64,000 nt of DNA from contig NZ_CP016312.1 of NCBI RefSeq assembly GCF_001880325.1, positions 868,001-932,000 on the forward strand, written 5' to 3'. Positions 46,557 to 54,968 of the stretch are shown here, in pieces (position 1 is the first letter of the stretch; the number at the start of each line of letters is the position of its first letter). This stretch comes from Thermus brockianus. GTDB taxonomy: Bacteria > Deinococcota > Deinococci > Deinococcales > Thermaceae. The translations under genes and the position numbers were made by a program. The notes beneath the pieces are model-generated. The model was given only the letters and a program-made list of their open reading frames with translations, had not been told where the DNA came from and searched no databases.

Positions 46557-47003
46557 ATGCTCCGCTTAGCCGGCATTCTCCTTACCCTCCCCTTCTTCCT
46601 CCAGCTCCTCGGCCTGGGGGATACCCCCTTGGGCGGGGGGCTTTGCGGGGAGGTCTTCCGCCTGAAGGACCCTAGCCTTGCCCTGCAAACCCCGGGCTTT
46701 TGGTACGGCCTCCTCTTCATGCTCCTCCTGGCCTTGGAGCTGGGCTACGGGCTTTCCCTCCTCCTTTTGCCCCTTCTGGAGGTGCGCCTTGGCCCCCCTT
46801 GGCTCCGAGCCGGGCGCCTTTTGGTGGGGGTGCTCCTGGTCCTCTTCCTCCTCACCCGCACCACCGGGCTTCCCATACCCACCCCCGCAGGTGTGGTCCT
46901 GGAACCCGCTCCCTTGGACCCCTTGGGCCTCCTTTTGGTGGGGCTATCCCTTTTGGGTGGGCTTCTTTTGCGCGAGAATGGGGGGCATGGAACGCCTGCT
47001 TGA
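46557..47003 (+). CDS. Small integral membrane protein, unknown function
   Basis: A 148-aa protein with four hydrophobic segments (about 4-20, 48-72, 85-102 and 118-135) and few charges. One Cys lies in LCGEV. ATG 46557 has GGAAGGAG 11 nt upstream; ATG 46530 in the same frame is an alternative. It overlaps mazG by 17 nt and is divergent from PCuAC. No family recognised. Confidence 0.6.
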   Translation: MLRLAGILLTLPFFLQLLGLGDTPLGGGLCGEVFRLKDPSLALQTPGFWYGLLFMLLLALELGYGLSLLLLPLLEVRLGPPWLRAGRLLVGVLLVLFLLTRTTGLPIPTPAGVVLEPAPLDPLGLLLVGLSLLGGLLLRENGGHGTPA

Positions 47004-47571
47004 GGTGATGCGCCGCCTTAGGGGCCCCGGAGGGTGCCCTTGGGACCGGGCCCAGACCCACGAGAGCCTGGTCCCCTACCTCCTGGAGGAGGCCTCGGAG
47101 GCGGCGGACGCCCTCCTGGGCGGGAACCCCAAGGAGATGGCGGAGGAGCTTGGGGACGTCCTCCTCCAGGTGGCCTTCCACAGCGTCATCGCCGAGGAGG
47201 AAGGGCGCTTCGCTTACGAGGACGTGGAAAGGGCCATCGTGGAAAAGCTCATCCGCCGCCATCCGCACGTCTTCGGGGAGGCGGAAGCCAAGACCCCAGA
47301 GGAGGTCAAGGCCCGCTGGGAAGACCTGAAGGCCCAGGAGGGTAAGGGGGAAGACCCCTGCGGCCTGCCCAAGAACCTCCCCACCCTGCTAAGGGCCTAC
47401 GAGCTCCAGCGCAAGGGCATAGACCCCGGAAGCGAGGAGGGGCTTTTGAGGGCGCTGGAGAGGGATGACCTGGAGGAGGCGCTTTGGAACCTGGTGGGGC
47501 TTTTCGCCAAAAGGGGTTTGGACCCCGAGACCGCCTTAAGAAGGCGCTCCCGCAAAGCCTGCCAGAAGTAG
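46987..47571 (+). CDS. mazG: Nucleoside triphosphate pyrophosphohydrolase MazG
   Basis: All-alpha NTP pyrophosphatase that clears odd nucleotides. Marks: GCPWDRAQTHESLVPYLLEEASE and EELGDVLLQVAFHS (metal-binding EExxE...D), with a second, shorter half after KLIRRHPHVF. The start could be ATG 46978 or 46987. Length of 194 aa is shorter than the 260-aa E. coli enzyme, and the C-terminus (RRRSRKACQK) is unusual, so a missing base near the end cannot be excluded. Confidence 0.88.
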   Translation: MERLLEVMRRLRGPGGCPWDRAQTHESLVPYLLEEASEAADALLGGNPKEMAEELGDVLLQVAFHSVIAEEEGRFAYEDVERAIVEKLIRRHPHVFGEAEAKTPEEVKARWEDLKAQEGKGEDPCGLPKNLPTLLRAYELQRKGIDPGSEEGLLRALERDDLEEALWNLVGLFAKRGLDPETALRRRSRKACQK

Positions 47572-48071
47572 CCCTCCCCCAGGGCTTTCGGCTAGCGGCG
47601 GTGGCCGTGCCCCTCCTGGGGGGGCACCTCCTCTTCACCCGGCGTAGCCCCTCCCTCCCCACCCACGCCGGCCAGGTGAGCTTCCCCGGGGGGGTGGTGG
47701 AAGCGGGGGAAGGGGTGGTGGAGGCGGCCTTAAGGGAGGCGGAGGAGGAGGTAGGGCTAAGGGGGGTGGAAGCCTTGGGCTTCCTCTCCCCCGCCCTTTC
47801 CCCCCAGGGGTTTTGGGTGCAGCCCGTGGTGGTCTTTCGGGAAGACCTCCCCCCCCTAAAGCCCAGCCCGGAGGAGGTGGCCGAGGTCCTCCTCGCCCCC
47901 CTGGAGGAGCTTTTGGCCCTTGTTCCCTGGAGCGAGGTGCGCCTAGGGCGCACGGTGTGGCACTTCCCCTGGCGGGGGGTGGACATCTGGGGGGTAACGG
48001 GGAATATCCTGAAGGAGTTCCTGGAGGTGTGGCGTGCGGCGCATCGGGATGCTCCTAGCGGACCTCTTTGA
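47484..48071 (+). CDS. Nudix hydrolase of the CoA-pyrophosphatase type; start uncertain
   Basis: Nudix fold with FPGGVVEAGEGVVEAALREAEEEVG and the upstream LLFTRRSPSLPTHAGQVSFPGG, which fits the UPF0035/CoA diphosphatase mark. The only start before the domain in frame is TTG 47484, deep inside mazG; no ATG or GTG lies at the expected place near 47550-47590. Either an unusual start is used or the mazG end and this gene are joined by a missing base. The end overlaps the next gene by 38 nt. Confidence 0.75.
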   Translation: MEPGGAFRQKGFGPRDRLKKALPQSLPEVALPQGFRLAAVAVPLLGGHLLFTRRSPSLPTHAGQVSFPGGVVEAGEGVVEAALREAEEEVGLRGVEALGFLSPALSPQGFWVQPVVVFREDLPPLKPSPEEVAEVLLAPLEELLALVPWSEVRLGRTVWHFPWRGVDIWGVTGNILKEFLEVWRAAHRDAPSGPL

Positions 48072-48531
48072 CGAGCGGGAGTTCCTCTACCCCTACTACC
48101 GGGTGCAGGAGGCGGGCTACACCCCGGTGGTCCTGGGGCCCGAGGCCCGGGAGTACCGGGCCAAGTCGGGCTTGGCCTGGAAGGCGGAGCTTGGCGCAGG
48201 GGAGGCCCCGGAGCTTGCGGGGCTCCTCATCCCCGGGGGGTTCGCCCCCGACTACCTGCGGCGGAGCGAGGCTGTCTTGGCCTTGGTGCGGAAGGCGGCA
48301 GGGGAAGGCAAGCCCCTGGGGGCCATCTGCCATGCGGGCTGGGTTCTCATCAGCGCCGGGGTGGTGCGGGGCAAGAGGGTCACGGGGTTTCCCTCCATCC
48401 GCGACGACCTGGTGAACGCCGGCGGGCTTTACCAGGAGGAAGGGGTGGTGGTGGACGGCAACCTGGTAACCGCCCAGGGGCCCAAGGACCTGCCCGGGTT
48501 CATGCGGGCCTTTCTGCAGCTTTTGGGGTGA
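48034..48531 (+). CDS. PfpI/DJ-1 family glyoxalase or protease-like protein
   Basis: A 165-aa class I glutamine-amidotransferase-like protein of the PfpI branch. The nucleophile Cys is in AICHAGWVL, with the acidic partner in GMLLADLFDEREF and HIS-type region replaced by PGGFAPDYLRR. Members act as deglycases or intracellular peptidases; which applies is not decided here. Starts at GTG 48034 inside the end of the Nudix gene. Confidence 0.85.
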   Translation: MRRIGMLLADLFDEREFLYPYYRVQEAGYTPVVLGPEAREYRAKSGLAWKAELGAGEAPELAGLLIPGGFAPDYLRRSEAVLALVRKAAGEGKPLGAICHAGWVLISAGVVRGKRVTGFPSIRDDLVNAGGLYQEEGVVVDGNLVTAQGPKDLPGFMRAFLQLLG

Positions 48532-49267
48532 ACAGGGTACCCGCCTCGCCCAAAAGCACCCTCCCCAAAACCCCTAGGCCCCCCTTGGCGATGGCCGCCC
48601 AGGGGGCCCCGGCCCGGAGCGCCGCCAGGGCCGCCTCCACCTTGGGGATCATCCCCCCCTGGATGACCCCTTGGGCTTTCAGGGCCTCCACCTCCTCCGG
48701 GGTGAGGCGGGGGAGGCGGGTCGTGGGGTCCTTGGGGTCCGCATAGACCCCCTCCACGTCGGTGAGGAACACCACCCCCCACCCCAAGGCCCCGGCCACG
48801 GCGCCGGCGGCGGTGTCGGCGTTGACGTTCAAGGGGCCCTCCTCGTCCAGGGCGATGGGGGCGAGGAGGGGGGTGTAGCCCTTCTCCAGGAGGTCCAGGA
48901 AAAGCCCCGCCTCCACCCCCACCACCTCCCCCACCCGGCCGAGCTCGGGCAGGGCCCTGCCCTTTAGGCAAAGGGCGTCCCGCCCGGAAAGGGCCAGGGC
49001 CCTTCTTCCCCTTCGGGAAAGCCCCTCGGCCAGGCGCTTGCCCGTGAGGTAGAGGGCCATCTCCACCGCCTCGAGGTGCTCCTTGGGGGTCACGCGCAAG
49101 CCCCCCACGAAGCGGCTTTCGTAGCCCAGCCGGGCGAGGAGGGCCCCGATCTCGGGGCCGCCGCCGTGGACCAGGACCAGGGGCCCAGGATAGGGGGCGA
49201 GCTCGTCCAAAAGGGCCTCCGCCCCCCTTAGGCTCCCTCCCACCTTCACCACCAGGGCCTCACTCAA
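48500..49267 (-). CDS. argB: Acetylglutamate kinase (or LysW-aminoadipate kinase relative)
   Basis: Amino-acid-kinase family, 255 aa. Marks: [62 protein letters not shown] and [11 protein letters not shown]. The last is the arginine-pathway signature. The LysZ sequence of T. thermophilus as I recall it differs more, so ArgB is preferred. It overlaps the preceding small gene by 8 nt and the convergent PfpI gene by 32 nt. Confidence 0.87.
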   Translation of the reverse strand: MSEALVVKVGGSLRGAEALLDELAPYPGPLVLVHGGGPEIGALLARLGYESRFVGGLRVTPKEHLEAVEMALYLTGKRLAEGLSRRGRRALALSGRDALCLKGRALPELGRVGEVVGVEAGLFLDLLEKGYTPLLAPIALDEEGPLNVNADTAAGAVAGALGWGVVFLTDVEGVYADPKDPTTRLPRLTPEEVEALKAQGVIQGGMIPKVEAALAALRAGAPWAAIAKGGLGVLGRVLLGEAGTLFTPKAAERPA

Positions 49268-49751
49268 GGTAGACCACCTCCTCGGGCAAGCCTTCCTCCT
49301 CCTCGGCTTCCAAAAGGTCCAAAAACCCTAGCAGGGCGTGGTCGGGGTGGAGGCCGAAATGGGCAGCGAGGGCCTGGACGGCGCCCATAGGGGGCATCCG
49401 CTTAGCCTCCGCCAGAAGGGGAAGAAGCGCCTCGGGGGCCAAGAGGGCTTCCCCCAGTTCCGGGCCCCGCCTGAGCTCGGCCACCACCTCGCCCCCTTCC
49501 GCCTGGAGGAAAAGGAGGTCCTCCTCGTTCAGGACCATGAAGGCCAAAGCGGGGCCCAGCCGGGAAAGCGCCTTCAGGAAAGCCCGTATGGCCTTGGGGT
49601 CCTCCTCGGCCTCGAGGGCCTCGTGGTAGAGGCTCACCCAGGGCGGGTCGGGCACCAGGTACACCCCGGCCCCTTGGGTGTGGCCTCCCGCCCAGGCCGC
49701 CACCTCCTCCAAGGGGGCTTTGACGTGGAAGGAGAGAAAGCTCCGCACCAC
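49260..49751 (-). CDS. Unknown 163-aa protein upstream of argB
   Basis: No family recognised. Mixed alpha/beta composition, no Cys, no membrane segment; it begins with VRSFLSFHVKAPLEEV and ends in a very acidic stretch ([18 protein letters not shown]). GTG 49751 is the start because TAGTAT lies 5 nt upstream. It overlaps argB by 8 nt, so the two are probably co-translated. Its -10 box overlaps that of dnaX. Confidence 0.65.
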   Translation of the reverse strand: MVRSFLSFHVKAPLEEVAAWAGGHTQGAGVYLVPDPPWVSLYHEALEAEEDPKAIRAFLKALSRLGPALAFMVLNEEDLLFLQAEGGEVVAELRRGPELGEALLAPEALLPLLAEAKRMPPMGAVQALAAHFGLHPDHALLGFLDLLEAEEEEGLPEEVVYLE

Positions 49752-49755
49752 GCCC

Positions 49756-49762
49756 TATACTA
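49756..49762. promoter_or_regulatory. Overlapping divergent -10 boxes of dnaX and the argB unit
   Basis: TATACT on the plus strand (49756-49761) serves dnaX, with GTG 7 nt on; TAGTAT on the minus strand (49757-49762) serves the gene at 49751, with GTG 5 nt on. The boxes share five base pairs. Confidence 0.7.
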
Positions 49763-49768
49763 GCCCTT

Positions 49769-51382
49769 GTGAGCGCCCTCTACCGCCGGGTGCGCCCCCT
49801 CACCTTCGCCGAGGTGGTGGGCCAAGAACACGTGAAAGAACCCCTCCTTCGGGCCATCCGGGAAGGGAGGCTGGCCCAGGCCTACCTCTTCTCCGGCCCC
49901 CGCGGGGTGGGAAAGACCACCACCGCCCGCCTCCTGGCCATGGCCGTGGGGTGCCAAGGGGAGGAGCGCCCCTGCGGGGCCTGCCCCCACTGCCAGGCGG
50001 TGCAAAAGGGGAGCCACCCCGACGTGGTGGAGATAGACGCCGCCAGCAACAACTCCGTGGAGGACGTGCGGGAGCTAAGGGAGAGGATCCTCCTCGCCCC
50101 CCTTTCCGCCCCCAAGAAGGTCTTCATCCTGGACGAGGCCCACATGCTCTCCAAAAGCGCCTTCAACGCCCTCCTCAAGACCCTGGAAGAGCCCCCTCCC
50201 CATGTCCTCTTCGTCTTCGCCACCACGGAACCCGAGAGGATGCCCCCCACCATCCTCTCCCGCACCCAGCACTACCGCTTCCGCCGCCTCACGGAGGAGG
50301 AGATCGCCGGCAAGCTGGAGCGCATCCTCCAGACCCTGGGGCGCAGGGCAGAGAAGGAGGCCCTCCTCCTGGTGGCCCGCCTGGCAGACGGGGCCATGCG
50401 GGATGCGGAAAGCCTCCTGGACCGCCTCCTCCTCCTGGAGGACCCCCTCACCCGGGCCAAGGTGGAGGAGGCCCTGGGCCTCCCCCCCAAGGAGGCCCTC
50501 TTCGGCCTGGCCCAGGCCCTGGGCGAGGGCCGGCTTAAGGAAGCCTTGGAGGCGGCCCGGAGGCTCTACGGCCAAGGCTTCGCCCCGAGGAGCCTGGTGG
50601 GGGGGCTTATGGAGGCCTTGCGGGAAGCCCTCTATGCCGCCTACGGCCTCCCGGGTAGGCCCCTTCCCCTTTCCCCCGAAGCCCTCCTTTCCGCCCTCAC
50701 CCGGTTGGACGAGGCCTCGGAGCGGCTGGGCAAGCGTTCCGACCTCCTCTCCCTCGAGGCGGCCCTCCTCTCCGCCTTCGCCCCCACCCCCAAGGCCCAA
50801 GGGGAAGCGCCCAGGGTCCAACCCCCAGAACCCCCCTTGCCCGAGTTTGACCCTCTCGCCCCCCCACCCGCGCCGCGCCGGGAGGAGGGGGCTCGGCCGG
50901 AACCCAAGGGGGGAGAAGACCTGGCACCCCGCTTCCGCGCCTTTTTGGAGGCCCTCAGGCCCACCCTACGGGCCTTCGTGCGGGAGGCCAGGCCCGAGGT
51001 GGTGGGGTCTACCCTCTACCTCCGCTTCCCCGAGAGCAAGGCCTTCCACCACAAAAAGGCCGAGGAGCAAAAGGGGGCGCTTCTGCCCCTGGCCCAGGAG
51101 CACTTCGGGGTGGAGGAGATCCTCCTCGTCCTGGAAAAAAAAAGCCCTGAGCCCGTAAGCCCCCCTCCCAAACCCACTCCCCGTACCCCCGCCCCGGCGG
51201 CCCCGCCCAAGGAGGACCCGGAAGAAGCCCCCAAGGACGAGGCGCCTACCGAAGACCCCGAAGCCCGCCTTCACCAAATCACCCGCCTCCTGGGGGGAAG
51301 GCTCCTTTGGGTGCGCAGGCCCAAGGCCCCGGAATCTGAGGAACCCATGAGCGAAGACGCCATAGGGGGTAGTGGTATATAA
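49769..51382 (+). CDS. dnaX: DNA polymerase III tau subunit (and gamma by slippage)
   Basis: Clamp-loader ATPase of the replicase. AAA+ part: Walker A GPRGVGKT (43-50), a zinc site with Cys62, 69, 72 and 75, DEAH box, and the SRC-type motif SRTQ. The tau-specific C-terminus, proline-rich, runs to residue 537. At 51135-51143 lies a run of nine A. One extra A leads to KKKP-stop (460 aa); one fewer A leads to a stop four codons later. Either gives the short gamma form. T. thermophilus dnaX is known to make gamma by transcriptional slippage here. Starts with GTG, probably leaderless. Confidence 0.97.
   Translation: MSALYRRVRPLTFAEVVGQEHVKEPLLRAIREGRLAQAYLFSGPRGVGKTTTARLLAMAVGCQGEERPCGACPHCQAVQKGSHPDVVEIDAASNNSVEDVRELRERILLAPLSAPKKVFILDEAHMLSKSAFNALLKTLEEPPPHVLFVFATTEPERMPPTILSRTQHYRFRRLTEEEIAGKLERILQTLGRRAEKEALLLVARLADGAMRDAESLLDRLLLLEDPLTRAKVEEALGLPPKEALFGLAQALGEGRLKEALEAARRLYGQGFAPRSLVGGLMEALREALYAAYGLPGRPLPLSPEALLSALTRLDEASERLGKRSDLLSLEAALLSAFAPTPKAQGEAPRVQPPEPPLPEFDPLAPPPAPRREEGARPEPKGGEDLAPRFRAFLEALRPTLRAFVREARPEVVGSTLYLRFPESKAFHHKKAEEQKGALLPLAQEHFGVEEILLVLEKKSPEPVSPPPKPTPRTPAPAAPPKEDPEEAPKDEAPTEDPEARLHQITRLLGGRLLWVRRPKAPESEEPMSEDAIGGSGI
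51135..51143 (+). other. A9 slippery run in dnaX
   Basis: Nine consecutive A, read GAA-AAA-AAA-AGC in the tau frame. Both other frames hit a stop within about five codons (TGA at 51147-51149; TAA at 51156-51158), the arrangement needed to make gamma by slippage. Confidence 0.9.
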
Positions 51383-51383
51383 T
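51378..51383 (+). promoter_or_regulatory. Leaderless promoter of the CsoR/CstR-family gene
   Basis: A perfect TATAAT lies 6 nt before the ATG, inside the last codons of dnaX. The flanks contain GGGGGTAGTGGTAT (51364-51377) and GCCCCC, which may be part of an operator half-site; a full palindrome is not evident. Confidence 0.65.
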
Positions 51384-51389
51384 GCCCCC

Positions 51390-51671
51390 ATGACCAAGAC
51401 CACCGAGCTGGGACAGGACACCGTGGAGAACATCCTGAAGCGTCTACGGCGCATTGAGGGCCAGGTTCGGGGCCTGCAGAAGATGGTGGCCGAGGGCCGT
51501 CCCTGCGATGAGGTCCTCACCCAGATGACCGCCACCAAGAAGGCCATGGAGGCGGCAGCCACCTTGATCCTCCACGAGTTCCTCAACGTCTGCGCCACGG
51601 AGGTTTCCGAGGGCAAGGTGGACCCCAAGAAGCCCGAGGAAATCGCCAACATGCTCAAGAAGTTCATCTAG
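51390..51671 (+). CDS. CsoR/CstR-family repressor, cysteine-pair (persulfide-sensor) type
   Basis: A 93-aa all-helical repressor of the DUF156 family (ENILKRLRRIEGQVRGLQKMV). The copper sensor CsoR uses Cys, then His-x3-Cys. Here Cys39 and Cys68 are present with the canonical spacing of 29, but the residue four before Cys68 is Phe64, not His; the only nearby His is at 62. Cys-Cys without His is the pattern of CstR, which senses persulfides. Operators of this family's type lie before the glutaredoxin-like gene and trxB. It is followed immediately by an HD-domain gene. Confidence 0.88.
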   Translation: MTKTTELGQDTVENILKRLRRIEGQVRGLQKMVAEGRPCDEVLTQMTATKKAMEAAATLILHEFLNVCATEVSEGKVDPKKPEEIANMLKKFI

Positions 51672-51672
51672 C

Positions 51673-52134
51673 TTGGCCAAGCGCCTCTTCCGCCTCCTCG
51701 AGGCCTTCTTCCCCCCCAAAACCCCTCCCGACGACGCCTTTGCCCTGGCCTTCCTGGAGGGGGAAGAAGGGGCGCTTTACCTCGCCATGGACCCCCGGGA
51801 CCGGGCCCATGCGGTGCGGGTGGCCCGCCGCCTCCTCAGGGCCCACCCCGAGGCCCCCAAGGAGGTGGTGCGGGCCGCCCTCCTCCACGACGCCGGCAAG
51901 GCCCTAAGGCCCTACCGCCCCCTGGAGCGCATCCTCACGGGGCTTTTCGCCCCGCCCCTACCCCCTTACCCCCTGCGCCGGGGGCTCTTGGGCGCCTTCC
52001 AGGTGCGCCGCCACCACCCCCTTTACGCCGCCGAGCGCATCCAAGACCCCTGGGTGCGGAGCCTAGTCCTAGAGCACCACGCCCCCCAAAGCCCCTGGGG
52101 CAAAAGGCTCCACCAAGCGGACCAGGAGGAGTGA
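51673..52134 (+). CDS. HD-domain phosphohydrolase-like protein
   Basis: A 153-aa protein with HD marks: HAVRVARRLLRAHP, AALLHDAGKAL (the metal-binding HD) and LVLEHHAPQ. Small HD proteins hydrolyse nucleotides or phosphate esters; no substrate is indicated. It starts with TTG one base after the repressor stop, so the two are co-transcribed. The C-terminus is short (LHQADQEE). Confidence 0.75.
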   Translation: MAKRLFRLLEAFFPPKTPPDDAFALAFLEGEEGALYLAMDPRDRAHAVRVARRLLRAHPEAPKEVVRAALLHDAGKALRPYRPLERILTGLFAPPLPPYPLRRGLLGAFQVRRHHPLYAAERIQDPWVRSLVLEHHAPQSPWGKRLHQADQEE

Positions 52135-52201
52135 TTTGGGCAAATGCCCCTAGCCAACCCGAGGCATAAGGAGTAGGGTAGTCCTGGACCAAGGAGGGCT
52201 T

Positions 52202-54052
52202 ATGGAGGAGTTCACTTGGCGCGTGGGCGGCCCCCAAGGGGGCGGGATAGAAACGGCGGCCACCCTCTTCGCCCGGGCGGTGGCCAAGGGGGGGTGGTGG
52301 GTGGCCACCAAGCGGGAGTACCACTCCAACATCATGGGGCGGCACTCCTACCTGGACGTGCGCCTAGGGCGAAAACCGGTGGGGGCTTTCCGGGGCAAGG
52401 TGGACTTCCTGGTGGCCCTGGACGGGGAGACCCTGGCCCGCCACCTGGACGAGGTGCGGCCCGGGGGGGTGCTCCTTTACGACCCCAAGGTGCTGGACCT
52501 AACGGTCCACAAGCTCCCCATGCTGGACCACCGGGTGCAGGAGGCCCTCGCCGAGCGCTTCGGCAAGGCGGACCCGAGCCTAAAGGAAATCCTCGCCGCC
52601 TACGCCGAGGCGGGGGTCCAGCCCCTACCCTACCCTTACGAGGAGGTGGCGGACCGCATCGGGGCGGAGCTCGGCGTGCCCTCCCTGCAGGCCCGGCGCA
52701 CGCTGAACACCATCGCCGTGGCGGCGAGCCTCCACCTCTTGGGCTTCCCCCTAAAGCCCCTTCTGGAGGCCCTGGCCCTGCAGTTTAGGGGCAAGGTGCT
52801 GGAGCTGAACGAGAAGGTGGCCGAGGCCGTCTACCGCGAGGAGGTGCCGAGGCTTTCCTTCCAACTGCACCTCAACGGCTACGAGCCGGGCCGGGTCTAC
52901 CTCACCGGGGCCCAGGCCGCCGCCCTGGGGAAGCTAGCCGGGGGCCTCCGCTTCCAGACCTACTACCCCATCAGCCCCGCCACGGACGAAAGCGTCTACC
53001 TCGAGGCCCACACCGCCTTCCCAGGGGCGGACGTGGCCGTGGTGCAAACGGAGGACGAGATCGCCGCCGTGACCATGGCGGTGGGGGCGGCCCTCGCCGG
53101 GGCCAAGGCGGCCACGGCCACGAGCGGCCCCGGCTTCAGCCTCATGGCCGAGGGGATGGGCTTCGCCGGGATGATTGAGGCCCCCCTGGTGGTAACCCTT
53201 TACCAGCGGGGCGGGCCCTCCACGGGGCTTCCCACCCGCACGGAGCAGGGGGACCTCCTCTTCGCCATCCGGGGCGGGCACGGGGAGTACCCGAGGCTCG
53301 TCCTCGCCTCCGGGGACATCCTGGACGCCTTCCTGGACGCCCAGAAGGCCCTGGCCTGGGCCTGGCGGTACCAGACGGTGGTGGTCCACCTCCTGGACAA
53401 GTTCCTGGCCTCCATGGCGCAAAGCCTCCCCAAGGAGGCCCTGAAGGTCCTCTCCCTAAACGGGGAAAAGCGCCTAGCCCCACGGGAAGGCTTTGGCCCC
53501 TACGAGCGCTACGCGCCCGCGGAGGACGGCATCTCCCCCTTCATCCCCTTGGGAACCCCGGGGGGGGTCTACTGGATGACCTCGGACGAGCACGACCTCG
53601 AGGGGCACATCACGGAAGACCCCGTCCTCCGGGAATACCAGATGGAAAAGCGCATGCAAAAGCTCCTCACCGCAAGGCGGGAAATCCCCCTGGAGGACCA
53701 GTACACCCTCTATCGGGACGGGGACGTTCTGGTCCTGGGCTTCGGCACGGTGAAGGGGACCCTTCTGGAGGCCTTAGACCACCTTCCCGGGGTAGGCTAC
53801 CTCCACCTTAGGCTCCTCTGGCCCTTCCCCGAGATCGGCCCCCTCCTGGAGGGGAAGCGGCTCGTCACCGTGGAGCACAACTACTCCGGACAACTCGCCG
53901 ACCTGGTGCAGCAGGAAACCCTGAAGAAGGTCCACCACCGGGTGGTGAAGTACAACGGCCGCCCCATCACCCTGGACGAGGCGGTGGAGGCCCTTAAGGC
54001 GGTGCTTTCCGGGGAAGCCCCCGCGCGCTTGGTGTTGCGGAAGGGAGTCTAG
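52202..54052 (+). CDS. korA: 2-oxoacid:ferredoxin oxidoreductase alpha subunit (gamma-alpha fusion)
   Basis: A 616-aa subunit of a two-subunit 2-oxoacid:ferredoxin oxidoreductase, probably 2-oxoglutarate- or pyruvate-type. The gamma-like domain is first (about 1-190, [15 protein letters not shown]), then the alpha domain with [11 protein letters not shown] and [20 protein letters not shown]. The YPISPAT motif matches the conserved YPITPxx mark that contacts substrate. AAGGAGG lies before the ATG. The beta subunit starts 2 nt after the stop codon. Confidence 0.93.
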   Translation: MEEFTWRVGGPQGGGIETAATLFARAVAKGGWWVATKREYHSNIMGRHSYLDVRLGRKPVGAFRGKVDFLVALDGETLARHLDEVRPGGVLLYDPKVLDLTVHKLPMLDHRVQEALAERFGKADPSLKEILAAYAEAGVQPLPYPYEEVADRIGAELGVPSLQARRTLNTIAVAASLHLLGFPLKPLLEALALQFRGKVLELNEKVAEAVYREEVPRLSFQLHLNGYEPGRVYLTGAQAAALGKLAGGLRFQTYYPISPATDESVYLEAHTAFPGADVAVVQTEDEIAAVTMAVGAALAGAKAATATSGPGFSLMAEGMGFAGMIEAPLVVTLYQRGGPSTGLPTRTEQGDLLFAIRGGHGEYPRLVLASGDILDAFLDAQKALAWAWRYQTVVVHLLDKFLASMAQSLPKEALKVLSLNGEKRLAPREGFGPYERYAPAEDGISPFIPLGTPGGVYWMTSDEHDLEGHITEDPVLREYQMEKRMQKLLTARREIPLEDQYTLYRDGDVLVLGFGTVKGTLLEALDHLPGVGYLHLRLLWPFPEIGPLLEGKRLVTVEHNYSGQLADLVQQETLKKVHHRVVKYNGRPITLDEAVEALKAVLSGEAPARLVLRKGV

Positions 54053-54053
54053 C

Positions 54054-54968
54054 ATGGTGGAGCTTAAGCTTCAGGACTACAAGGCGGAAAAGCAGCCCGA
54101 CTGGTGCCCGGGTTGCGGGGACTTTGGCATCCTCTCGGCCCTCCAGATGGCCCTCTTTGAGCTTCGGAAGGACCCGAGCCAAACCGTGGTCTTCTCCGGC
54201 ATCGGCTGCTCGGCCAAGACCCCCCACTACTTGAACGTCTACGGGGTCCACACCCTTCACGGCCGCGTCCTCCCCGTGGCCCAAGGGGCCAAGCTGGCCA
54301 ACCCCCACCTCACCGTGGTGGCCGTGGGCGGGGACGGGGACGGGCTTGGCATCGGGGCCGGGCACTTCGTGGCCGCCGGCCGCAGGAACGTGGACATGCT
54401 CTACATCCTCCACGACAACGAGGTCTACGGCCTCACCAAGGGCCAGGCGGGACCCACCTTGGGCCTGGGGGAGAAGACCAAAAGCCTGCCCAAGCCCAAC
54501 CCCCAAGGGCGCATCAATCCCCTTCTCCTGGCCTTCGCCTCCGGGTACACCTGGATTGCCCGGGGCTACGCCTACGACGTCAAGGGCCTGAAAGAGCTCA
54601 TCAAGGAAGGCATAAACCACAAGGGCCTCGCCTTCCTCCACGTCCTCCAGCCCTGCCCCACCTACAACGACCTGCACACCAAGGAGTGGTTCGCCCCAAG
54701 GCTTTACAAGCTCCAGGAGGAGGGCTACGACCCCTTTGTCCCGGAAGGGCTTCCTCCCGAGGAGCTGGACCGGAAGATGGCCCAGTTCCAAGAGAAAGCG
54801 GCGGAGTGGGGGGAAAGGATCCCCATCGGGGTCTTCTGGAAGGCGGAGGTGCCCACCTTTGAAGAACGGCTTAAGGCCTACCTCCCCCGCTACCCCGAGG
54901 TCTACCCCGCCTTGGGGCAGCGGGAAAGCCTGGACCTAGAAGGCCTCCTAAAGGAGTTCGCCCTTTAA
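54054..54968 (+). CDS. korB: 2-oxoacid:ferredoxin oxidoreductase beta subunit
   Basis: A 304-aa TPP- and [4Fe-4S]-binding subunit. Cluster cysteines lie in [17 protein letters not shown] and [11 protein letters not shown] binding is in [16 protein letters not shown] with [11 protein letters not shown]. This two-subunit form passes electrons to ferredoxin. It forms one operon with korA. The stop overlaps the convergent FAD oxidase gene by 4 nt. Confidence 0.94.
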   Translation: MVELKLQDYKAEKQPDWCPGCGDFGILSALQMALFELRKDPSQTVVFSGIGCSAKTPHYLNVYGVHTLHGRVLPVAQGAKLANPHLTVVAVGGDGDGLGIGAGHFVAAGRRNVDMLYILHDNEVYGLTKGQAGPTLGLGEKTKSLPKPNPQGRINPLLLAFASGYTWIARGYAYDVKGLKELIKEGINHKGLAFLHVLQPCPTYNDLHTKEWFAPRLYKLQEEGYDPFVPEGLPPEELDRKMAQFQEKAAEWGERIPIGVFWKAEVPTFEERLKAYLPRYPEVYPALGQRESLDLEGLLKEFAL

